From an uncultured Armatimonadota bacterium (lineage in GTDB: Bacteria > Armatimonadota > Fimbriimonadia > Fimbriimonadales > Fimbriimonadaceae): a stretch of DNA of 64,000 nucleotides. Below, one piece after another: positions 7,820 to 16,410 of this stretch. A model generated the notes under the pieces. That model was not told where the DNA came from. It saw only the letters and a list, made by a program, of their open reading frames with translations, and made no database searches. The position numbers and the translations under genes are program-made. Numbering within the stretch: the stretch's first letter is position 1; each line of letters begins with the position of its first letter. The DNA is taken from the NCBI GenBank assembly GCA_903904815.1, contig CAIVDU010000053.1, forward strand, positions 62,001 through 126,000, given 5' to 3'.

Positions 7820-8893
7820 TCATACTTTGTAGTTCTTGAGCTTGCCCAACGTTCGGTAAACGTAGGAGAGCACTTCCGCGACCGCTTGGAACAGCTCTCG
7901 CGGCACAAAGTCGCCGACTTCGCACTGGCGATAGAGTGCTCGGGCCAGTGGCGGATTGGGAACGATCGGAACACGAGCCGCCTTAGCCGTTTCTCGAATT
8001 CGTGCTGCGAGCAGATCTGCTCCCTTGGCGACCACGATAGGAGCGTGCCCTTTCGATTGGTCATACTGGATGGCGACCGCATAGTGGGTCGGGTTCGTGA
8101 TAATGACGTCCGCCGATTGAACGGCCTTCTTCATCGATCCTCTACGCATTTTGCGGCGACGGATGTGGCGCGCCATCTTCGTCTCCTGAGAGCCCTCTGA
8201 CTCTTTGTGCTCCTGCTTCACCTCTTGCTTACTCATCATGATGCTCTTCTGCATCTGCTTTCGCTGAAAGAAGTAGTCCAACCCAGCGATCGCCGCCCAA
8301 ACGAGAGCAACCCGGAGGCCGACGGTTCGGAGAATCTCGCCAGCGACCGCAAGTGAGCCGAAGGGAGAAATGTAGGGAAGCGCCCGAATGTCGCTCCACC
8401 GACTCGAGACGGCCGAGTAGGCCAAGTAGCCGAAGACGAAAAGTTTAAGGGAGGCTTTCGCGGTATCGAAGGCAGATCTCGAAGACAGCATTCGCTTCAT
8501 GCCCTCAAATGGATTCAGTTTTGAGAAGTTCGGGATCATCGCGTCCGGAGAGAACATGAATCCCACCTGGGCGAAGTTGGCGACGAGTCCCACTCCCATC
8601 GCGGCGGCAATGATGCACCCGATACCGGGCAAAGCGGGCATGAGCGCCGCCAAGAATGTTCGCTGGAGATTGACCTGGTTGGTATCGGCAGTCAGCTGCA
8701 TGAACGCGGAGTTCATTCCCTGAACAAACCCAGATCCCAAGAGGCTGATCGCGGTCGGAAGCACCATCAAAAGAACCACGGTTACGGCAGCGCTGTTAAG
8801 GTCGGTCGACTTGGCGACCGTTCCTTTTTTACGAGCGTCACGTTTGCGACGCTCGGTAGCCTGCTCTGTTCTCTCTTGGGACGTATCTGCCAT
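7820..8893 (-). CDS. flhB: flagellar export protein FlhB
   Basis: A 357-residue inner-membrane component of the flagellar type III export gate that switches substrate from rod/hook to filament. It shows the charged N-terminus (TSQERTEQATERRKRDARKKG), four hydrophobic segments up to about residue 210, a basic linker, and the autocleavage motif NPTH at 267-270 in the cytoplasmic domain. It is the last gene of the fliM-to-flhB run, four bases after fliR. Its length matches FlhB from other phyla. The usual next gene flhA is not found; a convergent DUF3445 gene ends two bases away. Confidence 0.96.
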   Translation of the reverse strand: MADTSQERTEQATERRKRDARKKGTVAKSTDLNSAAVTVVLLMVLPTAISLLGSGFVQGMNSAFMQLTADTNQVNLQRTFLAALMPALPGIGCIIAAAMGVGLVANFAQVGFMFSPDAMIPNFSKLNPFEGMKRMLSSRSAFDTAKASLKLFVFGYLAYSAVSSRWSDIRALPYISPFGSLAVAGEILRTVGLRVALVWAAIAGLDYFFQRKQMQKSIMMSKQEVKQEHKESEGSQETKMARHIRRRKMRRGSMKKAVQSADVIITNPTHYAVAIQYDQSKGHAPIVVAKGADLLAARIRETAKAARVPIVPNPPLARALYRQCEVGDFVPRELFQAVAEVLSYVYRTLGKLKNYKV

Positions 8894-8897
8894 GGTG

Positions 8898-9659
8898 CTA
8901 CTTGTGGAACATCGGGCCGAGGGCGATGACGGCTTGGTTCACGGCGGCGACGACGCCGACGGTCATCGCCGGAAGGCCAAAAGATACGGCGATAAGTCCG
9001 AGTCCAAGCTTGGCTGGGAGGCCGACGTTGGTGATCTGAATCTGAGGCACCGCTCGATTGATCAAACCAAAGGTTCCATCCATCAGGAGCCCAATGGTCA
9101 TGACAGGGGCGGCGATCTGAAGCGAAAGCAGACTTACCGACGTGACGAGGTGTATCAGGCTGGTCTGAAGCAGCGGTAGCGTCTCCATGCTCAGACCCGG
9201 CATCGCGTCATAGCTTTTGACGAATGCTTGAATCACGATGTGGTGGGCGTCGCACATCAGGAACAGGACGACGCCCAAAAGAAACTTGTATTGAGCGAGC
9301 ACAGTGACCTGAACGCCAGTGACTGGGTTCATGATCTGACTGGTTCCTAAGCCGATTTGCAGGTCCATCAGGCCGCCGGCGATTTGCCCGACCTGAAGCG
9401 CAAGACTCATGAATGAACCGATCAAGAGTCCGGCCAGGACTTCATGAATTCCGACTGCCACGAGTCCATACAAGGTGTCGGGAGGTGGTCCGAATGAGTG
9501 CTTGACGACAAAAGTCAAAGCAGCTGATAGCGATGCAGTGGTAAGAACGCGAATCGGGACGGGAGTGGTTTGAGCTCCGAAAACCGGCGAGGACAAAAAC
9601 AATGCGCTGGCCCTGAGGAAAACCATCAGGAAGGCATACATTGAAGCCTCGTTCAGCAT
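8898..9659 (-). CDS. fliR: flagellar export gate protein FliR
   Basis: The predicted 253-residue hydrophobic protein with about six membrane helices has a FliR/YscT pattern, including the central IGLGTSQIMNPVTG segment. It forms the export gate with FliP and FliQ. The ATG at 9659 overlaps the fliQ stop as TGATG, so translation is probably coupled. A longer upstream frame runs inside fliQ and is not the likely start. Confidence 0.95.
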   Translation of the reverse strand: MLNEASMYAFLMVFLRASALFLSSPVFGAQTTPVPIRVLTTASLSAALTFVVKHSFGPPPDTLYGLVAVGIHEVLAGLLIGSFMSLALQVGQIAGGLMDLQIGLGTSQIMNPVTGVQVTVLAQYKFLLGVVLFLMCDAHHIVIQAFVKSYDAMPGLSMETLPLLQTSLIHLVTSVSLLSLQIAAPVMTIGLLMDGTFGLINRAVPQIQITNVGLPAKLGLGLIAVSFGLPAMTVGVVAAVNQAVIALGPMFHK

Positions 9660-9931
9660 CAGGCGTGTCCTAACTCTCCGATTCGCATGAAAGCGTGCTG
9701 CATGAAAGCGACGACGGTCGTGAGCATCCAATTGCCGAGGAGGGTGAGAACGAGGGCCACGCCCGCCAGTTTCGGCACAAACGTGAGGGTCATTTCCTGA
9801 ACCTGGGTCAGGGCTTGGAACACGCTCACCAGGACGCCAATAAACAGTGAGGTTGCGAGAATCGGAAGGAGCACGGTCAGTCCGACCTCAACTCCTTGAC
9901 GTGCCATATCGACGGCGGCGGTTTGATCCAT
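9659..9931 (-). CDS. fliQ: flagellar export gate protein FliQ
   Basis: A 90-residue two-helix membrane protein, the standard length for FliQ. Helix 1 is within residues 15-40 and helix 2 within 52-77, joined by a loop containing QALTQVQEMTLTFVPK, a strong family signature. It sits directly after fliP and overlaps fliR by one base. Confidence 0.96.
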   Translation of the reverse strand: MDQTAAVDMARQGVEVGLTVLLPILATSLFIGVLVSVFQALTQVQEMTLTFVPKLAGVALVLTLLGNWMLTTVVAFMQHAFMRIGELGHA

Positions 9932-10684
9932 CTACTTATACCCCTGGAGAATCGCATGGATGAGGGTTGCCCATCCATCGGCAAGCACGAAGACGAGCAG
10001 CTTGGCGGGAAGGGAAACAACCGTGGGTGGCATCATCATCATTCCCATGCTCATGAGCGAACTCGCGACAATGAGATCGATGATCAAGAAGGGAATGTAG
10101 ATGTAGAAGCCGATGATGAAAGCGGTCTTGAGCTCACTAATCATGAAGGCGGGAATGAGCGTGACGATGTCGACGTCCTGTGGTTTAGCCACCTTCTGCT
10201 CGCGGAGGTCCAGGAACAGCTTCAGGTCCGACTCGTACGTGCTTTTCAGCATAAAGTCGCGGACTGGGCCGGTGGCGGCAGCGATCGCTTGCGGCATTCC
10301 AAATCCGGGGCGATTTTCCGAGAGTGGTTGAATCGCATCCTTGTAAACGTTATCCCACGTCGGCTTCATCACAAAGAAGGTGAGGAACAAGCTCAAGCCG
10401 ATCAATACCTGGTTCGGTGGGATCGAAGGCGTTCCCATGGCGCTCCTCAGGAAGCTGAAGATGATCACGATGCGGGTAAACGCCGTGGTCAGCATGAGGA
10501 TGGCGGGGGCCAAACTCAGAACGGTTAGAAGCGCAAGGATCTGGAGGGTTGTCGCAACCTGTCCGCTCCCCTTCTGCGGTCCGATTTGGACAGAGACGGA
10601 AGGAACAGTTTGCGGGATGGCCATGCAGACAAGACCCAAGAGTCCCAAGGTGAGAGCCAGTTTGAGGACGTGGTTTTTGCTCAT
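9932..10684 (-). CDS. fliP: flagellar export gate protein FliP
   Basis: A 250-residue protein with an N-terminal signal-like hydrophobic segment and then the FliP core: LTAFTRIVIIFSFLR, the PPNQVLIGLSLFLTFF helix, and the C-terminal FLIIDLIVASSLMSMGMMM signature. It forms the core of the export gate in the flagellar membrane ring. It overlaps fliO by four bases (10681-10684) and abuts fliQ. Confidence 0.97.
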   Translation of the reverse strand: MSKNHVLKLALTLGLLGLVCMAIPQTVPSVSVQIGPQKGSGQVATTLQILALLTVLSLAPAILMLTTAFTRIVIIFSFLRSAMGTPSIPPNQVLIGLSLFLTFFVMKPTWDNVYKDAIQPLSENRPGFGMPQAIAAATGPVRDFMLKSTYESDLKLFLDLREQKVAKPQDVDIVTLIPAFMISELKTAFIIGFYIYIPFLIIDLIVASSLMSMGMMMMPPTVVSLPAKLLVFVLADGWATLIHAILQGYK

Positions 10685-11208
10685 GACTGGGCGAACCTAT
10701 CCAAGCGATCGAGTCGCTCAAGCGCTTCGGCAAATTGATCTTTGACAGTCGTAGTCTCGGCGACAACGACCGGTTCCACTCCATGGGCTTCTTCCAGCAT
10801 CTCCTGGAAGGTCTTCACCTCGGGCTGGGGTTGCTGGGTTTCGGTCAGGTCAGCCAAGAACGTCACGCTCGTACCGGTGACCGAGAGCAGTAGGGTTTTG
10901 CTTTTGGCGGTGACTACGTAGAGGTTGCCTCCCGCGAAGCTAGCCGACTCCTCGATCCGAATTCCGCCGGTAACGTTCGTGTTCAACTTCCGATTGACCT
11001 TGTTCAGGGCCTGGGGAAGAACGTAGCGAACAAGCAAGAGAACGATTCCGAGGGCGACAATGAGTTGCACAACGGCGGATCCGCTTACTGGGCTGACCGG
11101 GGTGGTTTGAAAAGTGGCTCCGCCCCCAAGTTTGGTCCCGACGATGCCGTCTCCGGCTAGTGAGAGGGTGGGAAGGGCTAGCCAGATCAACGTGGCTAGC
11201 CGCTTCAC
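10681..11208 (-). CDS. fliO: FliO-like flagellar assembly protein
   Basis: A 175-residue protein with a signal-like N-terminus, one membrane helix around residues 46-66, and a cytoplasmic beta-rich segment (RIEESASFAGGNLYVVTAKSKT is the FliO region). A long acidic tail follows. FliO helps assemble the FliP complex. The sequence is poorly conserved across phyla, so the call rests on this pattern together with position between fliY and fliP. Both borders are four-base overlaps. Confidence 0.85.
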   Translation of the reverse strand: MKRLATLIWLALPTLSLAGDGIVGTKLGGGATFQTTPVSPVSGSAVVQLIVALGIVLLLVRYVLPQALNKVNRKLNTNVTGGIRIEESASFAGGNLYVVTAKSKTLLLSVTGTSVTFLADLTETQQPQPEVKTFQEMLEEAHGVEPVVVAETTTVKDQFAEALERLDRLDRFAQS

Positions 11209-12146
11209 GCGACCTCTCCGAGTCGGGTGAGTCTCTCGTGAGGATTGAGAATTTCGGTGACGCGGACGCCGAAGTTGTCCTCGATCACGACGACCTCGCC
11301 GCGTGCGACCAACCTTCCGTTCACCATGACGTCCACGGGTTCGCCCGCCGCCTTGTCGATCTCCACGATAGAACCGGTGCTCAGCTCTACGACGTCTCGG
11401 ACTAACATCTTGACTCGGCCGAGTTCCACGCTGATCTCAAGCGGGATGTCCATGAGCAAATCGAGCCCGTGAGGGTCTTCTTGGGAGTAGTGCTGGCCAC
11501 CTCCGGTCTGGATCGGAAACTGGAACGGATTCGTCGCTTGAGCCTGTACGCCTGGTACCTGAGCGAACGGGTTGGCGTACTCCTCTTCGACCGGAACGAT
11601 TCCGAGGATCATGTGAGCGACTTCGCTGTCAATGATCCACATGACCTCGCCTTCAACGTCGTCCCCGCTCATCTCGAGGGTAACTCGCACAATGTCGTCG
11701 CTTCGCTGAAGGTTGGGCGGGAAGCTGAAGACCTGGTAGCGAATGTTAAGACCGCTGGCAACGACCGTCTCGTTCTTGATATTGCCGGTGCTCAGGCAGA
11801 TGCCTTGAACGATCGCTTCGAGTGGTCCTCGAAGGTCGGCAACAATGTTTTCGTCGATTTCCGAGACCGGGCTGTCACTAATGGCGTTTACGAACGACGA
11901 CACCGTGTCCTGCGGGATCAACACGACCTGGTTGTTCTCCGGCATGTTGGCGAAGGAGAACTGGATGACCATCATCGGTGTGGACATCTCTGCATACATG
12001 TCAGAGGTCCGCACCGAGGCGGTCTTCGCATTACCGAGGTTGACCTGCATACCGGCCGCTTCGCTTACGGTGAGCGATACGGTCTGCCAGATTTGGGCTT
12101 GGACCAGGTCAAACTTTTCGAGGATGGATGGCGGAATTGAGAGCAT
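11205..12146 (-). CDS. fliY: flagellar motor switch phosphatase/FliN-type protein FliY
   Basis: A 313-residue protein with a CheC-like region (about 30-200) followed by a linker rich in Gln and Pro and a C-terminal SpoA/FliN domain (about 232-305) containing DIPLEISVELGR and STGSIVEIDK. FliN forms the bottom of the C-ring. The extra CheC-like part suggests CheY-P binding or phosphatase function as in Bacillus FliY, although the catalytic residues of that domain were not resolved by eye. It starts 12 bases after fliM and overlaps fliO by four bases. Confidence 0.9.
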   Translation of the reverse strand: MLSIPPSILEKFDLVQAQIWQTVSLTVSEAAGMQVNLGNAKTASVRTSDMYAEMSTPMMVIQFSFANMPENNQVVLIPQDTVSSFVNAISDSPVSEIDENIVADLRGPLEAIVQGICLSTGNIKNETVVASGLNIRYQVFSFPPNLQRSDDIVRVTLEMSGDDVEGEVMWIIDSEVAHMILGIVPVEEEYANPFAQVPGVQAQATNPFQFPIQTGGGQHYSQEDPHGLDLLMDIPLEISVELGRVKMLVRDVVELSTGSIVEIDKAAGEPVDVMVNGRLVARGEVVVIEDNFGVRVTEILNPHERLTRLGEVA

Positions 12147-12158
12147 GGTGTGGTGTGG

Positions 12159-13217
12159 CTACTCGGTGATCGGGTCGACGATAGAGAAAACGATGTTTTT
12201 GCCCTGCATCGCAGGTTTGCCCAAGAACTTGGGGACGTTGCCGACGAGCATGGTCAGCTCGTCGGCGGTTCGTTGATCGAGCTTCAGGAGGTCGCCGGGT
12301 TTTAGGGCCAGGAAGTCCTGAACGGTCAGTCGGGTCTTGCCAAGTCGCACGCTGCAATTCACGTTGGATTTATTGACTTGGTAGGTGAGCGAACGACGAG
12401 AAACTGGGCTGTGCTTTCGATTGCCGCTGGCGAACCACTTCTGGGCGCTCAGTTTGCCGGCGATCGGTTTCAAAACGAGGTACGGAATACAGAGGCTCAT
12501 GGCGCTGCGTTGCCCGGCCATCTTCACCTCGAACAGGATCGTAACCACGATGTCGTTTGGTGGGGCGATTTGGACGAACTGAGACGAGGTCTCCATTCCC
12601 TCAATTCCCGGATTGACGATCACGACCCCTTCCCACGCACTCTTGAGGGCTTGGAAAATGCGCTCAATCGTCTGCCTTACGAGCGGTCGTTCTATGTCTG
12701 TCAGAACGGTGCGGCCGATCGACTTGCCGGGGCCACCGAGCATTCGATCGATCATCGTGAAGACGAGTCCGAACTCGATTTCAAGTACTGCCTGGCCCGA
12801 AAGTGGCGGCAGCGACATGATCGTGAAGACCGAATGATTGATGCTTCGCAGGTACTCCTCGTAGGGAACCTGTTCCAACGAAATCAGTTCGATCGAGATG
12901 GGAGCCCGAAGGTATGCGGACAGCGAGGACCCCGCAAGTCGAGCGAAGGTCTCGTGCAACATCTGGAGAGTCCGCAGTTGATCCTTACTAAACTTGTCCG
13001 GTCTGCGGAAATCGTAGACTTCGTAGGCGATGGCCTGTCGGATGGCGCTGCTTCGTTGTTGGGGTTTTTCCTGTTGTCCAAATTGCTGCCCAAAAGCAGG
13101 CTTTGGGGAAGGTTGAGATCCACGTCCAGCCGACGCTGCCGGGGCGGCAACATCTGCATCTCCGCCCAGGGAGTTCAGTAGGGCTTCTATTTCTGCTTGG
13201 CTTAGGATGTCCGACAA
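12159..13217 (-). CDS. fliM: flagellar motor switch protein FliM
   Basis: The predicted protein of 353 residues begins at a TTG codon at 13217, giving the classic N-terminus M-SDILSQAEIEALLNSL that binds phosphorylated CheY. A GGAG lies about eight bases upstream of the TTG. The frame continues upstream to an ATG at 13277, but this would add 20 residues before a motif that is normally terminal. The rest holds the FliM CheC-like middle domain and a C-terminal SpoA domain that packs against FliY. It is the first gene of its unit, separated from fliL by a strong terminator. Confidence 0.95.
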   Translation of the reverse strand: MSDILSQAEIEALLNSLGGDADVAAPAASAGRGSQPSPKPAFGQQFGQQEKPQQRSSAIRQAIAYEVYDFRRPDKFSKDQLRTLQMLHETFARLAGSSLSAYLRAPISIELISLEQVPYEEYLRSINHSVFTIMSLPPLSGQAVLEIEFGLVFTMIDRMLGGPGKSIGRTVLTDIERPLVRQTIERIFQALKSAWEGVVIVNPGIEGMETSSQFVQIAPPNDIVVTILFEVKMAGQRSAMSLCIPYLVLKPIAGKLSAQKWFASGNRKHSPVSRRSLTYQVNKSNVNCSVRLGKTRLTVQDFLALKPGDLLKLDQRTADELTMLVGNVPKFLGKPAMQGKNIVFSIVDPITE

Positions 13218-13297
13218 GTCGCGCTCTCCATTGCCCGTTCTCCGGGCTATCAGTAGGAGGTATTGGCATCCTGGCAAAAAAGCTTAGTGCTGTAGCG

Positions 13298-13327
13298 CCC
13301 AAACCTCACAAATCTGTGAGGTTTGGG
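13298..13327. repeat. 13-bp perfect inverted repeat upstream of fliM
   Basis: CCCAAACCTCACA is repeated in inverted orientation around a four-base AATC loop. It lies between the fliL terminator and the fliM start, about 80 bases ahead of the TTG. No T-run follows on either strand, so it is more likely an operator or a leader hairpin than a terminator. Confidence 0.5.
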
Positions 13328-13351
13328 AACCTCCTGGGCGAAGGGTGTCCA

Positions 13352-13392
13352 CCAAAAACAAAAACGGCTGCGTCACGTGAGTGACGCAGCCG
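13352..13392 (-). terminator. Rho-independent terminator between fliL and fliM
   Basis: A perfect 12-bp G/C-rich stem (13365-13376 with 13381-13392) with a GTGA loop is followed on the minus strand by TTTTTGTTTTTGG. It lies about 30 bases after the fliL stop, so fliL is a separate transcription unit or is attenuated before fliM. Confidence 0.88.
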
Positions 13393-13423
13393 AGACCATC
13401 AGGCTGGAAAGGGAAGTGAGCCG

Positions 13424-13951
13424 TTATTGGGTGGCAAAGCTCGTGAAGAACACTTTGAGCACCGGTCCCGTTTGGGAGTCCCAATCGGTATGGATCTCAA
13501 TGAGTTTCTTCTTCTTGGAATCGCTTCCCTTGTCGTCCTTATCGTCCTTCGACTCGGGTTCGTCGGCGTTGTCGTTAATCGCCTTCGCGATTTCCTTCTT
13601 CAGCTTCTCTTTCCCCTCGACGGTGCGAACCTCTTCGAGCGATTTCGAGGTCAGCGTCGTGATAATGGAGTCGCGGACGGTAGGCAGCATTTTGTCGAAC
13701 GCTTCCTTCTCGAGTCCCTTCTTCGTTTGCAAAGCGATTTCCGTACGTAGGTAAGTGCCACCATCTCTGAGGTTGACGAGGAACTCGGGCATGGTTTGGA
13801 TTTCTCCGAGTTCAATGGCTGGCTTTTCTTTCTTCGCTGACTTGCCTTTCGTCATGAAGAAACCACCGCCGCCAAGCACCGCTACGAGCGCAATAATCAT
13901 GGGCAGTTTCCCGCCCTTTTTCTTTCCTGATTCCTTTACTTCTTCCGACAT
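13424..13951 (-). CDS. fliL: flagellar basal body-associated protein FliL
   Basis: A 175-residue single-span inner-membrane protein: a charged cytoplasmic N-terminus, one helix near residues 17-35, then a periplasmic domain with the FliL pattern (MPEFLVNLRDGGTYLRTEIALQ, then a long charged helical stretch and VLKVFFTSFATQ at the end). It contains a strongly charged insertion rich in Asp and Lys before the last strand. FliL stabilises stators around the motor. The ATG at 13951 is preferred, with GGAG upstream; an in-frame ATG 39 bases upstream is possible. Confidence 0.88.
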   Translation of the reverse strand: MSEEVKESGKKKGGKLPMIIALVAVLGGGGFFMTKGKSAKKEKPAIELGEIQTMPEFLVNLRDGGTYLRTEIALQTKKGLEKEAFDKMLPTVRDSIITTLTSKSLEEVRTVEGKEKLKKEIAKAINDNADEPESKDDKDDKGSDSKKKKLIEIHTDWDSQTGPVLKVFFTSFATQ

Positions 13952-14017
13952 CCCTTTTAGCTCCAAGCTCTTCTTCCACATTAGAGGCATGAAATCGCGC
14001 CGCGTTGGTGCTAGGAA

Positions 14018-14047
14018 TTGGGCTGGTTTCTCTGGTTGGGCTATAGT
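14018..14047 (+). promoter_or_regulatory. sigma-70-like promoter giving a near-leaderless transcript
   Basis: TTGGGC (14018-14023) and TATAGT (14042-14047) are separated by 18 bases. The expected start site lies at about 14053-14056, only a few bases before the ATG at 14060, and no Shine-Dalgarno precedes that ATG. Confidence 0.55.
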
Positions 14048-14059
14048 TTGTTCTCACCT

Positions 14060-15631
14060 ATGCTTCGACGGATCCTGAGTCGGCTGTTTCTCCTTGCCTT
14101 CGCTCTGGGCGGCTTCGCGCTGAGCCAGGGTCAAGACATGGTCGCAGCGATCCGATCACGTGGGGAACTCGTGATTGCGACCGATGCGACCTACCCGCCG
14201 TTCGAGGTCAAAGAAAACGAGCAGATCGTTGGGTTCGATGCCGACGTCGGCGCAGAACTGGCACGGGAGCTCGGGGTCAAGGTTCGCTGGATCAACCTGG
14301 AGTGGGCCGGCGTTCTCGGATGCCTGGAGAGCGGCAAGGCCGACCTTGTCATGGCCGGGGTGACGATCACGGAAGAGCGAAAGACAAAGGGATACCTCTT
14401 CTCGCGACCTTACTTCCTCTCGGGACAGGTCATCGCGCGCCGGAAAGGTGACCTCCGGATTCAGAAGCCTCTGGATATTAAAGACAAGGTCGTCTCGGTC
14501 CAGGCAGAGACCACCGGCCAATTCGCGGTGCAAAAAATCGGAGTTCCGAAGGACCACATGCTTCGCTTCGATCAGATCCAAGATGGTCTAATGGATCTTC
14601 GAAACGGCAAGTCCGACGCCGCGGTAGCCGACCTTCCGACCCTTCAAGCGATTTTAAAAAGGGGTTATCCCGAAATAGAACTCGCCGGTCCCGTCTTCGT
14701 CAAGGAAAACCTTGGAATCGTCGCCTGGAAGTCCCATCCCGAACTTATTTCACAGGTCAATCGAGCATTGGACCAGATGATGGTGGACGGGCGATACGCA
14801 CGCTTCTACCAAAAGTGGTTCCAGGAGCCCTTCACGACAGCCCTGGTGGCCGAACTAGACTCCGTGAAGAATCAGGGGTCGCCAGTCGCAGCGGCAAAGG
14901 TTGCTCCCACGGGACCGATTTCGAAATCAAAATCGGTGAGCGGGAGTGCTTTCACATTCCGTTGGGACATTTTACGAGACGCCTGGCCCCTGCTTTTGGC
15001 CGGCGCTCGGTTAACCCTGATTCTCACCGCACTAAGCCTTGTTTTTGGGGTGACCGGGGGTCTTGTCTTAGCCCTGGCCCGCATATCGCCGCTCGTGCTT
15101 TTACGCCCATTTGCGATGGCGTACGTGGAGGTCGTCCGAGGCACTCCACTCCTCATGCAGATTTATGTGATCTATTTCGTGCTCCCGGCGGTCGGTGTCG
15201 AGCTTTCTTCGATGGTGGCTGGCGTGTTGGCTCTGAGTTGCAACGCCGCCGCGTACTCGTCCGAGATCTTCCGGGCGGGAATCGAAAGCATCGATTCCGG
15301 TCAGATGGAGGCAGCACGCTCGCTTGGCATGAACTATCCAAAGGCGATGCGGTGGATCATTTTGCCTCAGACACTCCGACGCGTCCTTCCACCTCTCACC
15401 AACGAGGCAGTAGCGCTTCTGAAAGACTCGTCGCTGGTCTCGGTCGTGGCTCTCAGTGAACTGATGCGAGTGGGGAAGGAATTGGCCACGAACGCTGGAT
15501 CGCCGACGACGGTTTATCTCTCGGTAGCCTTCGTCTATCTGGCGATGACGTTGCCTCTTACTTGGCTCGTCCGTCGGCTTGAGGTGAGATGGATGCCGAA
15601 TAGCCGACCTCGGCGAGAGGGGCAAAAGTGA
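14060..15631 (+). CDS. polar amino acid ABC transporter, binding protein fused to permease
   Basis: A 523-residue fusion. Residues 1-22 are a signal peptide. About 25-260 form a family-3 solute-binding protein ([32 protein letters not shown]). After a linker, about 310-515 form an inner-membrane permease with the EAA loop [20 protein letters not shown] near 417-436. The next gene supplies the ATPase, so the pair forms an importer for amino acids of the glutamine/histidine/arginine type; the ligand cannot be assigned. Such fusions are known in several phyla and tether the receptor to the membrane. Translation seems to start without a Shine-Dalgarno. Confidence 0.93.
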   Translation: MLRRILSRLFLLAFALGGFALSQGQDMVAAIRSRGELVIATDATYPPFEVKENEQIVGFDADVGAELARELGVKVRWINLEWAGVLGCLESGKADLVMAGVTITEERKTKGYLFSRPYFLSGQVIARRKGDLRIQKPLDIKDKVVSVQAETTGQFAVQKIGVPKDHMLRFDQIQDGLMDLRNGKSDAAVADLPTLQAILKRGYPEIELAGPVFVKENLGIVAWKSHPELISQVNRALDQMMVDGRYARFYQKWFQEPFTTALVAELDSVKNQGSPVAAAKVAPTGPISKSKSVSGSAFTFRWDILRDAWPLLLAGARLTLILTALSLVFGVTGGLVLALARISPLVLLRPFAMAYVEVVRGTPLLMQIYVIYFVLPAVGVELSSMVAGVLALSCNAAAYSSEIFRAGIESIDSGQMEAARSLGMNYPKAMRWIILPQTLRRVLPPLTNEAVALLKDSSLVSVVALSELMRVGKELATNAGSPTTVYLSVAFVYLAMTLPLTWLVRRLEVRWMPNSRPRREGQK

Positions 15632-16359
15632 GCACCGTTCTGAAGGTCGAGGGTCTTCACAAGAGTTTCTCGGGAGTCCCCGTGTTGAAGGGTATCGACC
15701 TCGAGATTCCGCAGGGTCAAGTGGTAGCCCTCATCGGCGCTTCTGGATCGGGAAAGTCGACACTGTTGAGGTGCATCAATCGCTTAGAAGCTCCGACTGC
15801 CGGGCGAGTCGAGTTCCGGGGGGAGGAGATCACAACCGACAACGTCAACGAGGTGCGTCGTCATATCGGCATGGTTTTCCAGAGATTCAATCTCTTTCCC
15901 CATCTCTCGACACTGGGCAATGTCACGTTGGCCCCCAAAGTCGTTCTAAATCAAACCGACGCAGACAGTGAGAAGGATGCCTTAGAGATTCTTCGCCAGG
16001 TTCGGATGGACCATAAGGCGTCGGCATTTCCCGGAGAGCTTTCCGGCGGCCAGCAACAGCGCGTAGCGATTGCCAGAGCCCTCGCCCTCAAGCCCACTCT
16101 CATGCTGTTCGATGAGCCGACCTCTGCGCTCGATCCGGAACTTGTGGGCGAGGTGCTCGAGGTGATGCGGGACCTGGCGAATTCGGGAATGACCATGGTC
16201 GTTGCCACTCATGAAATTGGCTTTGCCAAAGATGTAGCCAGTCGAGTGATCTTCCTAGATGGCGGCCGGATTCTTGAGGACGGTCCCCCTAGTCAGGTTC
16301 TCGTGAACCCCAAGCAGGAGCGAACTCGCGAATTCTTGACGCGCGTGTTGAGGCCCTAA
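15628..16359 (+). CDS. glnQ: polar amino acid ABC transporter ATP-binding protein
   Basis: The 243-residue cytoplasmic ATPase has Walker [10 protein letters not shown] (about 37-45), the Q-loop near [12 protein letters not shown], signature LSGGQQQR, Walker [13 protein letters not shown] and the switch His in VATHEIGF. This pattern is the PAAT family (GlnQ/HisP). Its GTG start overlaps the end of the binding protein-permease gene by four bases, which indicates translational coupling and a dedicated partner. Confidence 0.93.
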   Translation: MSTVLKVEGLHKSFSGVPVLKGIDLEIPQGQVVALIGASGSGKSTLLRCINRLEAPTAGRVEFRGEEITTDNVNEVRRHIGMVFQRFNLFPHLSTLGNVTLAPKVVLNQTDADSEKDALEILRQVRMDHKASAFPGELSGGQQQRVAIARALALKPTLMLFDEPTSALDPELVGEVLEVMRDLANSGMTMVVATHEIGFAKDVASRVIFLDGGRILEDGPPSQVLVNPKQERTREFLTRVLRP

Positions 16360-16410
16360 ACCGAACGATTCCGCCGTTGCTTGTAAAGAATTAATAAGTT
16401 TCTGAGTAAC

